DNA of 64,000 bases, from positions 18,608,501-18,672,500 of the forward strand of contig NW_024466607.1 of the NCBI RefSeq assembly GCF_017591425.1. The letters are read 5' to 3'. This stretch comes from Ochotona curzoniae. Taxonomy: Eukaryota > Chordata > Mammalia > Lagomorpha > Ochotonidae. The notes beneath the pieces were generated by a model. It was not told where the DNA came from, made no database searches, and saw nothing but the letters and a program-made list of their open reading frames with translations. Below, one piece after another: positions 1 to 10,086 of this stretch; within the stretch, counting starts at the first letter, position 1, and each line of letters opens with the position of its first letter. The translations under genes and the position numbers were made by a program.

Positions 1-132
1 CAACTGCTTTCCCAGGCCACAGGCAGGGAGCTGGATGGGAAGTGGAGCAGCTGGGATTAGAACCGACACTCATATGAGATCCTGGAGTGTTCGAGGCAAG
101 AACTTTAGCTGCTAGGCTACTGCACCAGGACA
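1..132 (-). mobile_element. CSINE fragment (minus), cut by window start
   Basis: Head half of a minus-strand lagomorph C-type SINE: the CTTTCCCAGGCCACAGGCAG core, then the sequence complementary to the tRNA-related head, ending at TGCACCAGGACA. Confidence 0.8.
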
Positions 133-730
133 ATGTACTTGTTAAATCTAGGTAATGATTACACAAAGTTCAAAAAACACATCTTTATTTTATAATAAAA
201 ACACTTTTTAAAAAAGACAAATAAATTACTAGTAGATTCCTTTAAACATCTATTTTGAGGAACCAGTATGAGCGCCACCTCTGATACAAACTGAAAAAAG
301 AAAAATCCACCTCTAGATATAAATTAGGTAAATTTAAATGAACTTAAAAAAAAACGTACTCTGGTATTGGAATATAAAATTATGCAGCATTTATATGTAA
401 AAAGTTCATGAAGCTCTCTTAATTCATCCATGTTCTGTGGGTGGGGATAAATGAATAATAAAAGCACTGCCAGTTAAGGAATAAAATTTGACTCATAAAT
501 TGAACTTCATGAAAATTATTTAAAGTACTTGTAAGTATAATAGGTTCACCAGAAATAGTACTAATTTGCATCATAGCATTTCCTATAAATGAACAGAAAG
601 TGATAAATGCTTATTCTGGAGAACAGAGATTTCAGTTAGAAAAAAGATGTCCCATGATTTCTTCCCATGTTATTGATATGTTAGTACATTTCTATACAGT
701 CATTCTGGAACAGAGCTATGTGGTTCTTTT
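133..730. other. AT-rich flanking DNA, nothing recognised
   Basis: A/T-rich sequence between two SINEs, without a coding signature, RNA gene or repeat family I can name. Confidence 0.6.
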
Positions 731-1030
731 AAAAGTCCTCGCCTTGAACGCACTGGGATCCCATATGAATGCTGGCTCTAATCCCGGCAGCCCCACTTGC
801 CACCCAGCTCCCTGCTCTTTCCTGGGAAAGCAGTTGAGGATGGCCCAAAGCCTTGGGACCCTGTACCCATGTGGGAGACCCGGAAGAAGTTCTTGGCTCC
901 TGGCTTCGGATTGGCTCAGCTCTGGCTGTTATGACCAGATCTTTGGATGGAAGATCTTTCTCTCTCTCTCTCTTCCTCTCTATATATATGACTTTGCGAT
1001 AAAAGTAAATAAATCCTTTTAAAAAAAAAG
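731..1030 (+). mobile_element. CSINE (plus)
   Basis: Starts within the head (AAAGTCCTCGCCTTGAACGC), carries the ATCCCATATGAATGC B-box-side region and the CCCGGCAGCCCC core. A CT-rich stretch and AAATAAATCC-A(n) tail follow. The extreme head is missing. Confidence 0.85.
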
Positions 1031-1054
1031 TAAAAATAAGATTAACTGTGTCAA

Positions 1055-1113
1055 CAGTGTGGTATAGTAGGCCAAGCTTCTGCCTGTGGCACTGGCATCC
1101 CATATTGTCTTTT
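1055..1113 (+). mobile_element. Older CSINE head fragment, interrupted
   Basis: GTGTGGTATAGTAGGCCAAG followed by GCACTGGCATCCCATAT matches an older CSINE head. It stops where the next minus-strand SINE begins. Confidence 0.45.
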
Positions 1114-1421
1114 TTTTTTTTTTTTAAGATATTTATTTAGTTAGTTTGAGAGCTAGAGTTACAGAGAACGAGAGAGACAGACAGAAAAGGAGATTTTTTT
1201 TTCCATCCACTGGTTCACTCCCCAAATGACCAAAACAACCAGAGCTGGGCCAATCTTCAGCCAGGAACCAGGAGCTTCCCCTGGCTCTCCGACGTGGGTT
1301 CCCTTTGCTGCCTTCCCAGTCAGTAAACAGGAGCAGGATTGGAAGTGGAACAGTTCCCATACGGGATGTTGGCATTCCAGCAGAGGCTTAGCCACCCCCA
1401 GCGGGATGCTGGCCCTGTGGT
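1114..1421 (-). mobile_element. CSINE (minus) with short target duplication
   Basis: Poly-T then AAGATATTTATTTAG, a GA-rich region and CCACTGGTTCACTCCCC, through the reverse of the head. TTGTCTTTT occurs just before (1105-1113) and just after (about 1422-1430), which suggests a target-site duplication. Confidence 0.75.
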
Positions 1422-1430
1422 TGTCTTTTG

Positions 1431-1880
1431 TTGCTCTTTTCCTTCTTTTCTCCCTCTCTCTGATTTCCCATTCTCCCATTAGATATCAAAAACAAAACCC
1501 AGATGCAGGAAAAATATCTACACCTATTTGTGATGAGACCACTCCGCTCCCAGAGAAAATTTATTTTTACTTTGGTAATCTCAGATATTTTTAGAATGAG
1601 TTTTTTTTTTTTTAACAATTCATATGTATAAGGGTGATTAGCCCTTTGAGAGATGAATTGGAAATATTTTCCCCACTCTGCCAGTTGTCATTTTAAAGTG
1701 TTTCGGAACTTTGTTATTGTAATGGATCACATTTGTGAAGACTTTTATCTGAAAAAGTTATAAATAGTTATAATACAATAAGTCAGTTGTCACAAAGCAA
1801 GGTAGTCTTTCAGCGTTTCTTGAAAACAACATTGTTGGGCATAGATATTGTGAAGAGAAATATAATAACTACAATTTCTT
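1431..1880. other. Flanking DNA, nothing recognised
   Basis: AT-rich sequence with a T run at about 1602-1613. It may include the 3' remnant of the interrupted older SINE at its left edge. No gene signal. Confidence 0.5.
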
Positions 1881-2400
1881 AAAAATTGAGGCATAGTTTA
1901 TATGCAGGAAAATGCACACGTCTCCCAGCGTTCAGACTTTTGCATTTTGGCAATATTGTTCACCTGTGCGAACACCATTAAAACATTTGGAGCATTTGTA
2001 TCACCTCGGAAATGGCCCTTTTCGTGACTTACCTGAGCCCCTCCCAACTCGGCAAGCATACATCAGTTTTTGAAGACTTCAGACAATCTGAAATCATTGC
2101 AGTATATACTCTTCTGTATCCAGCTTCTTCTGCTTAATCATGTTATTTCTTGCATGTATTCATGGTTCATTTCTGGTGCTGAGTAGCACTGAATCATATG
2201 AATAAACCACTGTTTATCCAGACAATGGGACTCCCTGCCATTCTCTGTCCTTCTGTCCTCCATGTAGCATCCCCATCTTTTGCCCCCTTGGGCAGTCTTT
2301 ACTTGTATTTTTCAGTCTTCAAGCTATATCTGCCTTTGCACTTTGAGGACAATGGAGACCATGATTCTTGTGGCATATCTGTTACTGCTTCATGATTGCT
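1881..2400 (+). mobile_element. Old L1M-like LINE 3' fragment
   Basis: The stretch around 2150-2260 (GCATGTATTCATGG, then GAGTAGCACTGAATCATATG, then CTGTTTATCCAGACAATGGG) resembles the non-coding 3' region of old mammalian L1 elements. No reading frame survives. Boundaries are approximate. Confidence 0.45.
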
Positions 2401-2556
2401 GTGAGAAGGGAAGAGTGGCTGACTTGATAAAGCCATCGTGTTCAGGCCAGAAGGTGTACATTAGCAGGAAGCTGAGATTAAGAACAGAGCCAGAACTTGA
2501 ACACAACTGGCACCTTTACTACTGGCCCAAACATCTGTCTCTAAACATTTGTCTTT

Positions 2557-2568
2557 AAATATTATAGA
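2557..2568 (+). repeat. Target-site duplication, left copy
   Basis: AAATATTATAGA immediately before the SINE at 2569. The identical right copy is at 2898-2909. Confidence 0.9.
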
Positions 2569-2897
2569 GGGCCCGGCGCGGTGGCGCAAGTGGTTAAAGG
2601 TCCTCACCTTGCACGCCCGGGATCCCATATGGGCACCAGTTCTAATCCCGGCAGCCCCGCTTCCCTTCCAGCTCCCTGCCTGTGGCCTGGGAAAGCAGTC
2701 TAGGACAGCCCAAAGCTTTGGGAACCTGCACCCGCGTGGGATACCTGGAAGAGGCTCCTGGCTTCGGATCGGCATAGTATCGGCCCGTTGCGCCCACTTG
2801 GGGAGTGAATCATCGGACGGAAGACCTTCCTCTCTGTCTCTCCTCTCTGTATATCCGCCTTTCCAATGAAAAAATAATAAAAATAAATCTTTAAAAA
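2569..2897 (+). mobile_element. Near-complete young CSINE (plus)
   Basis: Begins GGGCCCGGCGCGGTGGCGCA with CpGs intact, carries the tRNA-like head, the full body and an AATAAATCTTTAAAAAA tail. Perfect 12-bp target-site duplications flank it (2557-2568 and 2898-2909). It is among the best-preserved copies in the window and serves as the local reference for the family. Confidence 0.95.
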
Positions 2898-3133
2898 AAA
2901 TATTATAGAAAAGTAGCCACAGTTGTTTAATCACTTAAATTCAAATTTTCTGTGGGGTCAACTCCAACCAACCGATGTAATAGGAAATGTGTAGATGAGA
3001 ATCATGACAATGAAATGGTCATAAAGTGTGAGGACACCTCTCTGCCCAGGCCTTCCAGATGAGCTGAGGACCAAGGGGGTCCCCATTTCACTGTGGGAAG
3101 GTATGTGTTTTCTTACTGCCAGAAGCAGTGTTT

Positions 3134-3442
3134 CTTTTTTAAAAGATTTATTTTATTTTTATTGTAAAGGCAGATTTACAAAGAGGAAAGGCAGAGAGAA
3201 AAGATCTTCTGTCCACTGGTTCACTCCCCAAGTGATCTCAATGGCTGCTGCCGGGCCGATCTGAAGCCAGAAGCAAGGTATTCCTTCCTGGTCTCCCATT
3301 CAGAAGCCATCCTCTACTGCCCTCCCAGGCCACAAGCGGGTAGCTGGATGGGAAGTGGAGCAGCCAGTATACAAACTAGCACTCATAAGAAATCCCAGGC
3401 ATGGAAGGCAAAGATTTAGCCACTAGACTATTGCGCTGTGCC
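3134..3442 (-). mobile_element. CSINE (minus) with target duplications
   Basis: T-rich tail, AAAGATTTATTTTATTTTTA, then GATCTTCTGTCCACTGGTTC, through the head ending TATTGCGCTGTGCC. CAGTGTTT flanks both sides (3126-3133 and 3443-3450). Confidence 0.85.
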
Positions 3443-3460
3443 CAGTGTTTTGTTTTGTTT

Positions 3461-3540
3461 CCTTTAAGATTTACTTTATTTATTTGAAAGGCAGAGTTAC
3501 AATGAGATAGTGTGGGAGGTGAGGGGAGAGAAAGTCCATA
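3461..3540 (-). mobile_element. Truncated CSINE tail (minus)
   Basis: CTTTAAGATTTACTTTATTT then GAAAGGCAGAGTTACAATGA. Only the tail-proximal about 80 bp are present. Confidence 0.65.
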
Positions 3541-4759
3541 TATTTTCTGCGTATGTCATATACTTTCAGCCATCTCTAGATGACTTGTAATACTTAATAT
3601 ATGAAAATGTTGTGTAAAAGCTTGCTATGTTGTCTAGAAAATAGTGACCAGGACACTGAGTATGTGCTAGGTAAGGATAGTCACAACCAACACAGACCTA
3701 ACTTAATGGCGCTCAAACAAGATGCAAGGTGAATGATGTTTAGACCCAAGGACCAGTGATGCAGGGAGAGCAGGGATGTGAGGGGGCAGCCAAGGCTGCA
3801 CAGGGCTTGCCTACACATAGCTTTGTTCATGCGGAATCAGTGTGGTGCTCAGTCAGTGTATGGCTAATTCAAGTTTTGCTTTTCAGAAATTTCTGGGATT
3901 TGGGGGGAGAGGAGGGAATATTTTTGGTCTGCAAGCTGACTGTAACTGTGCATGTGGCAGGCTGACTGTGTATGACATATGTACACATGTGAGCGGACTT
4001 TTCTGCAGGGAGCTGAATGGAGTGAGAAAGAGCCACCGGCAGTTGGGAGGAAGAATGATTCCTGACAGAGGGCACAGCACACCCACAGGTCCGGGCAAGC
4101 AGGGAGGAAGCTCCAAGGAGGTAGATGCTGGGCAGTCTGCGTTTGCATTAAAAGCAGCAGCCATAGGAGGACTTTGAGTGTGAAGTCAGGTTCTTCCTTT
4201 TTAAAAGATGGTTCTGGAATTGTGAGAAGAAAAAAAATGTATTGGAAAAAGGAGCAAGAAGGGCAGACCCACTGAGCATCAGCAGAGGGTGTTTAGATAT
4301 GAAATGGCAGAGTCCTAGGCCAGTGGTAGTGGTGAGGATGGAGGGGCTGGCTCTGTGTGTGTGTGTGTGTGTGTGTGTTGGAAGGTAGGGAGAAGCTGGG
4401 CTTCAGCTAAGGGTCCAGTGGCCAAAGCAGGGGCATCAGTTTCAGAATGTCCCAGGGACCTCCCCTTCCATCATATCACCCAGTTGGGACCCGTGGAGTC
4501 AGAGCTTCCGGGGGTTTGAGAGTTAGTTTTGTAGAGAATCGAGAATGTCCTTCTCTAACATCTGCTGCATTCACTGCAGCTCACTGACTGAACAAGAGCT
4601 ATGCAGCGTCTTTATTCTTGTCCTTTAAGTAATACACATGGCTCAGAAATGAAAGTGACTTCAAATCTGTGCTTTGTGAAATGTCACTCTCACTTTCATT
4701 CCTATTTCTTCTGTTCCCCTTATTCTTTTAACAGGTAATAACTATTAGTTTTTGTGGCA
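3541..4759. other. Flanking DNA with one (TG)n array
   Basis: Mostly unique sequence without a gene signature. It holds a (TG)n microsatellite at about 4353-4379. Confidence 0.6.
4353..4379 (+). repeat. (TG)n microsatellite, about 13 units
   Basis: An uninterrupted TG run following GGCTCTG. Confidence 0.9.
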
Positions 4760-5033
4760 AAGAAATATTTATTTATTTGAAAGGCAGAGTTAGAAAGAGA
4801 GACTCTTCCAGCTGCTGGTTCATTCCCCCATAACCACAATAGCCAGGATCCTGGAACTTCATCTGTGTCTCCCATGTGGGTGGCAGAGGTCCAAGAACTT
4901 GGGGCATCTCTCACTGCCTTTCCAAGCGTATGTGGCAGGAAGGTGGATGAGAAATGGGGCAGAGCTGGGACTTGAACCAGGACTTGACAGGCCTGTGTCA
5001 CAGGCTGCAGCTGAACCCTTTGCCAAGATGGGT
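4760..5033 (-). mobile_element. CSINE (minus), diverged
   Basis: ATATTTATTTATTTGAAAGG tail region, the CTGCTGGTTCATTCCCCC block, and head remnants ending TTTGCCAAGATGGG. A (TG)n array follows directly. Confidence 0.75.
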
Positions 5034-5038
5034 GATGG

Positions 5039-5040
<2 letters not shown>

Positions 5041-5097
<57 letters not shown>
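5041..5097 (+). repeat. (GT)n microsatellite, about 28 units
   Basis: A perfect GT run of 56-57 bases. The cysteine/valine ORF over it is a repeat artefact. Confidence 0.95.
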
Positions 5098-5098
<1 letters not shown>

Positions 5099-5104
5099 AC
5101 AGTT

Positions 5105-5190
5105 ATTTAAAAGAGATTTATGGGGAGAAGTAGAAACACAGAGAAAGAATCTGAGAGTTAGCTTGCTATGCCACCGTGCTGGCTCCAGAC
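5105..5190 (-). mobile_element. Internally deleted CSINE remnant (minus)
   Basis: A tail-like AAAAGAGATTTATGGGGAGA and GA-rich part is joined directly to a head-like TTAGCTTGCTATGCCACCGT, with the SINE body missing. Confidence 0.4.
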
Positions 5191-5199
5191 CCCCTAGAT

Positions 5200-5370
5200 A
5201 TTTGTATGTGTGTATCTTCCATCGTTTTTTCAGCAAATGCAAATACAAATTTTTATTTCGCCTCTTTCTTACACAAAGGTAGCATATCACAAACATATCT
5301 TGCTGTTAAAGATTTTTAATACAGCCTATGGATGTTTTCACACTCATGTGGAGGTAGTTTCTTTTCTCAA
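5200..5370 (+). mobile_element. L1M-like LINE fragment, left part
   Basis: Resembles the 3' non-coding part of old L1. It continues at 5703-5820 on the other side of an inserted SINE, which makes one element split in two. Confidence 0.45.
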
Positions 5371-5383
5371 AAAGCAGCTGCAT

Positions 5384-5702
5384 GGGGGCTAGGGCTATGG
5401 TTTAGGCCACTGCCCCCAGTGCTGGCATCCCGTATGGGCACAGGTCAGAGTCCTGGCTGCTCAACTTCCAGCTCTCTGCTACACTACCTGGGAAAGCATC
5501 AGAAGATGGCCCAAGGGTTTGGGCCATATACCCATGTGGGAGACTGGGAAGAAGCTTGTGGCCCTTGACTTTTGCTTAACCCAGGTCCTGTTGTACTGCC
5601 ATTTGGAGAGCGAACCAGGGCATGGAAGATACTTTTTTTTTTTTCCTCTGTAGCTCTCCCTTTCAAATAAATACAATAAATCTTTATAAAATAACAAAAT
5701 CC
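5384..5702 (+). mobile_element. CSINE (plus) inserted in an L1-like fragment
   Basis: Older-type head (GGGGGCTAGGGCTATGGTTT), GCATCCCGTATGGGCACAGG, body and AATACAATAAATCTTTATAA tail. The flanks AAAGCAGCTGCAT (5371-5383) and AAAGTAGCTGCAT (5703-5715) differ by one base, which fits an aged target-site duplication. Confidence 0.85.
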
Positions 5703-5820
5703 AAAGTAGCTGCATAGTATTCCACTGCCCTTCACTAGTTGGGGTGTTCCCCAGCTAGTGCATAGGCATGGCATTTACAAACTGTAAGGTAAACTGCCAG
5801 AATGCTAAGTGTTGGGTCAA
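5703..5820 (+). mobile_element. L1M-like LINE fragment, right part
   Basis: GTAGCTGCATAGTATTCCAC is a hallmark phrase of old L1 3' regions. It continues the fragment left of the SINE. Confidence 0.5.
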
Positions 5821-5827
5821 CAGTGGA

Positions 5828-6130
5828 AGCGAGGGTGGCATTTGGCACTGTGGTCAAGATGTCAGTTGACAAGCCTACATCCTACATCAGAGGGCCCAAG
5901 CTTGAACCGTGGCTCCCCCGCTCTGATGCCAGCTGCCAGCTGCCCTGTGAGGCGGTGGTCCTAGCACACATGATGGGCTCCCTGCCGCCCTCCCTGTGGC
6001 CCTGGACGGAGTTCCTGGCCCCAGCTTTGGCCTGGCCCAGTCCTGACTGTTGCAGACATTTCAGTGGGTGAGAATTCTGTTTCATTCTCTGCCTTTCAGA
6101 CAGAAAATATAATGATACTAACAACATTTA
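5828..6130 (+). mobile_element. Old, diverged CSINE (plus)
   Basis: GCATTTGGCACTGTGGTCAA resembles the older CSINE head. GGGCTCCCTGCC, GTTCCTGGCCCCAGCTTTGG and CTCTGCCTTTCAGACAG follow the SINE order. Confidence 0.6.
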
Positions 6131-6957
6131 AAATGAAGGCATTTCCCCTCTTGTTCCTTCAAGCATCAACAGCCCTTTAACCGTGTAGACACAATGTCTC
6201 TGGTACCTTCCAGCTAAGAACTTCTGATACCATGTCAGACTCAAAGTCAGAATTTTTAAAAAAATAAAATAAATAAGCCAACAAGATACCTTATCTGTTA
6301 ATATCAAGAAGAAATAAAATGAATTTATAAGAAAATATTATATTCATGTGAAATGCTCATGCAAGATTAACTACAAAGATTTGGTAAAGTTGTTTGGTAC
6401 TAAGCCCTCTCTGCAGCTGTGATGGTCACAGCTCACACACAGACACGAGGGTGCTGTGTTGTTAACTCAGGACCCCTGAGCATGGATGCCACCCAAGAAG
6501 TAATTTTCCAGAATGGAAAAACAAAAAGCCTCTACACCCGACCAAACAAGATTCTCTTGTAAGATTCTGAACAAACAGAAAACAACCTTCCCTTTATTTT
6601 CACAGTCCTTTCAGGTCTGGAAAATCCAGCACGCATTAAAATCTAGCACAAGCTCCCTTGTATTTATATTATTAAAATGCAGGCAAGTTTTAGATTCAGA
6701 CAGTAATGTGACCCTTCTCCTGCCCCTCCTATCTGTTCTCTCTCACACACACTGAATGACCAGTGAGATACTTCCAATACCTGTGTGACCAGGACACTTT
6801 CTCTTTGTGTGCGAGCCTCCAGTGTGTACCCGGCAAGTGCTGGCAGGCCCAAAGTCCTCATGCTAGAGTCCAGCTCTACGCAATGCCCCAGGGCTGTACC
6901 CACACCACCTGTGCCAACTACTGCTCTGGGTCTATCCGGAATCCATCCCATATACCA
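6131..6957. other. Flanking DNA, nothing recognised
   Basis: A-rich left half and a more balanced right half. Short ORFs only, and no repeat family I can name. Confidence 0.5.
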
Positions 6958-7205
6958 GGACCATGAGATCTTCCACTCAATGGTTCACTCTCCCCAAATG
7001 GCTGCAATGGCCAGAGTTTGGCTGGGCGAAAGCCAGGAGCCAGGAGCTTCATCCGATTCTCCCATGTGGGTTCAGGAGTCCAAGTGGTTGGCCCATCCTC
7101 TGCTGCTTTCCCCAGGTGCATGGGGGGGGGGGAAGGGGGGAGCTGGACAGAAGTGGAGCATCCAGGATCGAAACAGTGCCCATGTTGGATGCTGGTCTCA
7201 TGGAT
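6958..7205 (-). mobile_element. CSINE (minus), partial, with G-run expansion
   Basis: GATCTTCCACTCAATGGTTC, GGCTGCAATGGCCAGAG, and the reverse core and head. An expanded G run (7122-7140, one interruption by AA) sits where the family usually has a short CCAGG-type segment. Confidence 0.7.
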
Positions 7206-8095
7206 GAATATTTTTGTAAGACATTGTCCTGTCTCATCATCTTCCATGATTGCCCAAATGCCACGAGCAACTCCCTGTTGCTGTAGGACAAAGCACAGCA
7301 TCTTTAGGCAGAGGGACGGTGAGCAGGTCTGCCCTTGAGTGTTTCAGCTGGCTGAACTCAGCACTGCTGCTAAATTGGGGGTTGAAATAAACACTTCTGA
7401 GTATGTTTATGCACTCCACTTCCTGGTGCTTCATTTAGCTTGTTTTAAGTAACGAGACCCTCCTCTAGGCTGCTGGGTGTCTTTGGACAAGTGGCTTAGC
7501 CCTCCTGGGGCTGCCTGTAGCTACAAGTGTACAAGTGGATGCCCTAGGGCTCGCTTGCTGCACTTAGTTTTGTGACTCAAAACAGACAGTGCCGTTTCTG
7601 TAAATGGGGGTAAAACTTTCACATTTGGGTAAAACTTTGAGTTCTTATTCTTGTCAATTTAATTCTTATTGAGAGAGTAGGAATGCTTAGTAGGATCCAT
7701 TTTAAGTGTGACATGCATAGGGTTCTGCTTTAGATGGTTGGTCTTGTGTGTGACAGACATAAACAGTGGCAATGTAACGCCCACACCCCCACACGTGCCC
7801 AAATGTGACTTCCTCCCTACTCAGAAACTGATCCAGAGATCACCCGCTTCGAGCGGAAAGTGAAAGGACTTCATCACAGAAAATCTTTAGAACCAGCAGT
7901 TCAACCCGCCCTCAAATTCAGCTCCACAGCCATGCAGGTTGCTTAAATATGTCTGAGCTCTGCCTATATTGTCTGGCTGTCCAAGTTGCCCATCAGTTAA
8001 CAGGCGTAACAATAGCAAGGAGGTCGCAGGGTCTTTCCCACCATACACACTACCGTGGATCCCTTGTCAAAGTGTATAATTATGCATTTATCACC
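7206..8095. other. Flanking DNA, possible MIR trace
   Basis: Mostly unique. About 7460-7545 (GGGTGTCTTTGGACAAGTGG, then CTTAGCCCTCCTGGGGCTG) faintly resembles a MIR core. No gene. Confidence 0.4.
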
Positions 8096-8250
8096 ATGGC
8101 TTTTGCAGGTCAAGCCTGTCTCCCTTCTGGTGTATAAACTCTGTGAGGGAAGGTGGTCTGGTTTGTCCTACCCTGGATGCCCAGCACATCCAAGTGGGCC
8201 CACTGCCTAGTAAATGTCCTACAGTGATGGGCAGGGTGAATGAGTGAAGT
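8096..8250 (+). mobile_element. L2 LINE 3' end (plus)
   Basis: ATAAACTCTGTGAGGGAAGG, then ATGCCCAGCACATCC and CCTAGTAAATGTCCTACA, ending GAATGAGTG, follow the order of the L2 3' consensus. Confidence 0.6.
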
Positions 8251-8525
8251 GCTGTTAGCACATACCTCGCTAGTAAGGGCCATGCATGCATTTAAAAAGC
8301 AAGCTCTTGTGTGCTGGAAGGAAAATTAATTCCCCCCCCCCCGCTCCCCATTCCCAACCCCCCCTTGAGCATCAAAGCCATCGGGGACCAGCTGCCCTGG
8401 GGTCAGGCTGCACTTGGCTTGGTTTGGGAAGAACTGGCATGCTTCCATAGGCGGGAGGTGTGCACAGAAGCGGAGAATTCATTATAACCGGTTAGTCATC
8501 CGTGGAAATTGTAGACACTGCCCGT

Positions 8526-8534
8526 GGGCGGGGC
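8526..8534 (+). promoter_or_regulatory. GC box (Sp/KLF-type site)
   Basis: The sequence is GGGCGGGGC at the upstream edge of the CpG island, about 1.85 kb before the start codon. It is an exact consensus match; binding is inferred. Confidence 0.45.
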
Positions 8535-8907
8535 GCACCTGGCACCCCACCCCGAGGCACGGGGACTGTTCCCTTCACTGCTCGCATAGCTGGCAGCGCA
8601 GCTGGCCGGAGCCCATTAAGTCCGGGGGGTGCAGGCGGTTGGAGAAAGCGCCCTTCTCCCCTGTAACCAACTCTGAGACCTAGCTCAGCATTCAAGAGGG
8701 AAACTTTTCTAGGGGCTGCAGGGGGTTGAGCAGGCCTGGTTCCCAGCCCGGCAGAAGCCTGGGGGGCGGCGGCTTCTCCGCAAGCCGAGAGCGCTGAGAA
8801 TCCGGGCAGTGACCCGGTAGCGCGCAGCTCCGGGCAACTCGGGCAGCGGCGACAGGAGCGCGCAGCTCGCCGCGCGGTCACCCGAGTTGCGCTCGGCCAG
8901 GCGACGA

Positions 8908-8914
8908 TGACTCA
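8908..8914. promoter_or_regulatory. AP-1 consensus site (TGACTCA)
   Basis: A perfect palindromic TGACTCA lies in the context CGATGACTCAGCC inside the CpG island, about 1.46 kb upstream of the ATG. AP-1 sites in neuronal genes often mark activity-responsive elements. That role is inference. Confidence 0.4.
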
Positions 8915-9620
8915 GCCCGGCTCGGGTCGGTCTTCACCGTCAGCCGGCGCGAGGGCTCCGCAAAGTTCCCAGTCGCACCTCAGACCTCGAGCGGGGGTTC
9001 GGCGAAGGGGCTCCGACAAAGCCAGGTCCCGGAGTGGGGGTAGCAGCGGCGTGGAGGCCGCGGGGGAGCCTGGTTCTCCCATCGCCCAGGGATTTCCCCC
9101 GGCTTCCCTTCCCCTGGCCGCTTCCTCGGGCAGCAGGGATGCGGCCCCCAGCCCGCTGGGGACCAGAGAGAGGAGCAGGTGACCACGGGCTAGGAGGCGC
9201 CTTTATCCCGAAATGAAGGGGGTGCCCGCCGCGCTGTGTGGATTCGGCGCCGCATTCGCTCCTTCTCCCAGTCCCGACACTGACTGCAGCCACTCGCCGC
9301 AGCCGTGAGGAGCCGGGGCCGCAGCCGGTCAGAGCGAGAGCTGCTCGGGTACCCCCAGCCCGGGGTGCAGCGCACCGGGGTCGGCTGCGCTGAGGAGGTT
9401 GGGGGGGTGTTCGTGCGCCCGCGCGGCGGCGCCTCCGCGCCTTCTCCAGTCGGGCCGCAGAGCTGTTGTGGGCGGCTTGGCAGCAGTGCCCTCGCCGGAG
9501 CCCCGCGCCCGTGTCCCCGGTCGGTTCCCACCCGGCTCCTCCCGGCGAGCGGCCCGCCTCAGTTCCTTCCTCAGACTTCTGCTTCTTCCCCGCTTCCACA
9601 CCTTCCAGAAAACTGTGGCC

Positions 9621-9645
9621 GGGGTGGGGTGTGGGGGGGTGTGGG
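9621..9645 (+). promoter_or_regulatory. G-quadruplex motif in the proximal promoter
   Basis: Four G runs (4, 4, 7 and 3 Gs) are separated by loops of one to three bases, followed by a TG repeat and another G4 run. This fits the standard G3+N1-7 quadruplex pattern on the coding strand, about 730 bp upstream of the ATG. Confidence 0.6.
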
Positions 9646-9844
9646 TGTGTGTGTGTGGGGGTGTCGCGCCAACTCCGGGTTCCGTAGTCCATGACCCCAG
9701 CACCCTCTTTCCCCCGACCCGGCCCTCGGCGCGGCTCGGAGCGGCCTCACCGGCGGCAAAGTGAGAGCGCACGCGGGGCCCTCGACCGCCTCGTGCGTCC
9801 TCGCTCTCCCCCTCCCCTCCCCGGCCCGGGGCGCGAGGGCTCGA

Positions 9845-9871
9845 GGCTCCCGTGGCTCCCGTGGCTCCCGT
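9845..9871 (+). repeat. Three tandem copies of a 9-bp unit (GGCTCCCGT)
   Basis: GGCTCCCGT is repeated three times exactly in the CpG island. The 9-base period keeps any overlapping reading frame. A slippage-prone minisatellite-like spot. Confidence 0.8.
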
Positions 9872-9938
9872 GGCCAGTCCGCGAGTCGCGCCCGCGGCGG
9901 ACTGCGGAGTTGTAAAGAACTCGCGGCCGCAGTGGGCC

Positions 9939-9947
9939 GGGCGGGGC
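9939..9947 (+). promoter_or_regulatory. GC box (Sp/KLF-type site)
   Basis: GGGCGGGGC lies about 430 bp upstream of the start codon, in the densest part of the CpG island. Confidence 0.45.
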
Positions 9948-10086
9948 CGGACGCGCTCTGCCGCGGCCAAGGACACTGGAGTTTGCGAGTCCCCGCCCGC
10001 GCGGCGCCTCCCGCTTCGCTGCCGCGCGGCCCGCCGGACTCCCCGGGGCCGCCGAGGCGGGGCCGGCGGCCGCCACGGCGAGAGGC

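Noticed and set aside
2569..2650. Possible tRNA gene
   Set aside because: The A/B-box-like sequence belongs to the tRNA-derived head of a CSINE, followed by SINE body and A-tail.
2461..2934. 157-codon minus-strand ORF
   Set aside because: It lies largely within the CSINE at 2569-2897. Similar ORFs recur at other CSINE copies (for example 15589-16092).
1..8400. A second gene upstream of CACNA2D3
   Set aside because: Only repeat-derived or short ORFs are present, with no exon chain. I recall no close upstream neighbour in human synteny.
9305..9764. Plus-strand ORFs of 121-129 codons upstream of exon 1
   Set aside because: Low-complexity, GC-driven, no recognisable domain, and they lie in the promoter region.
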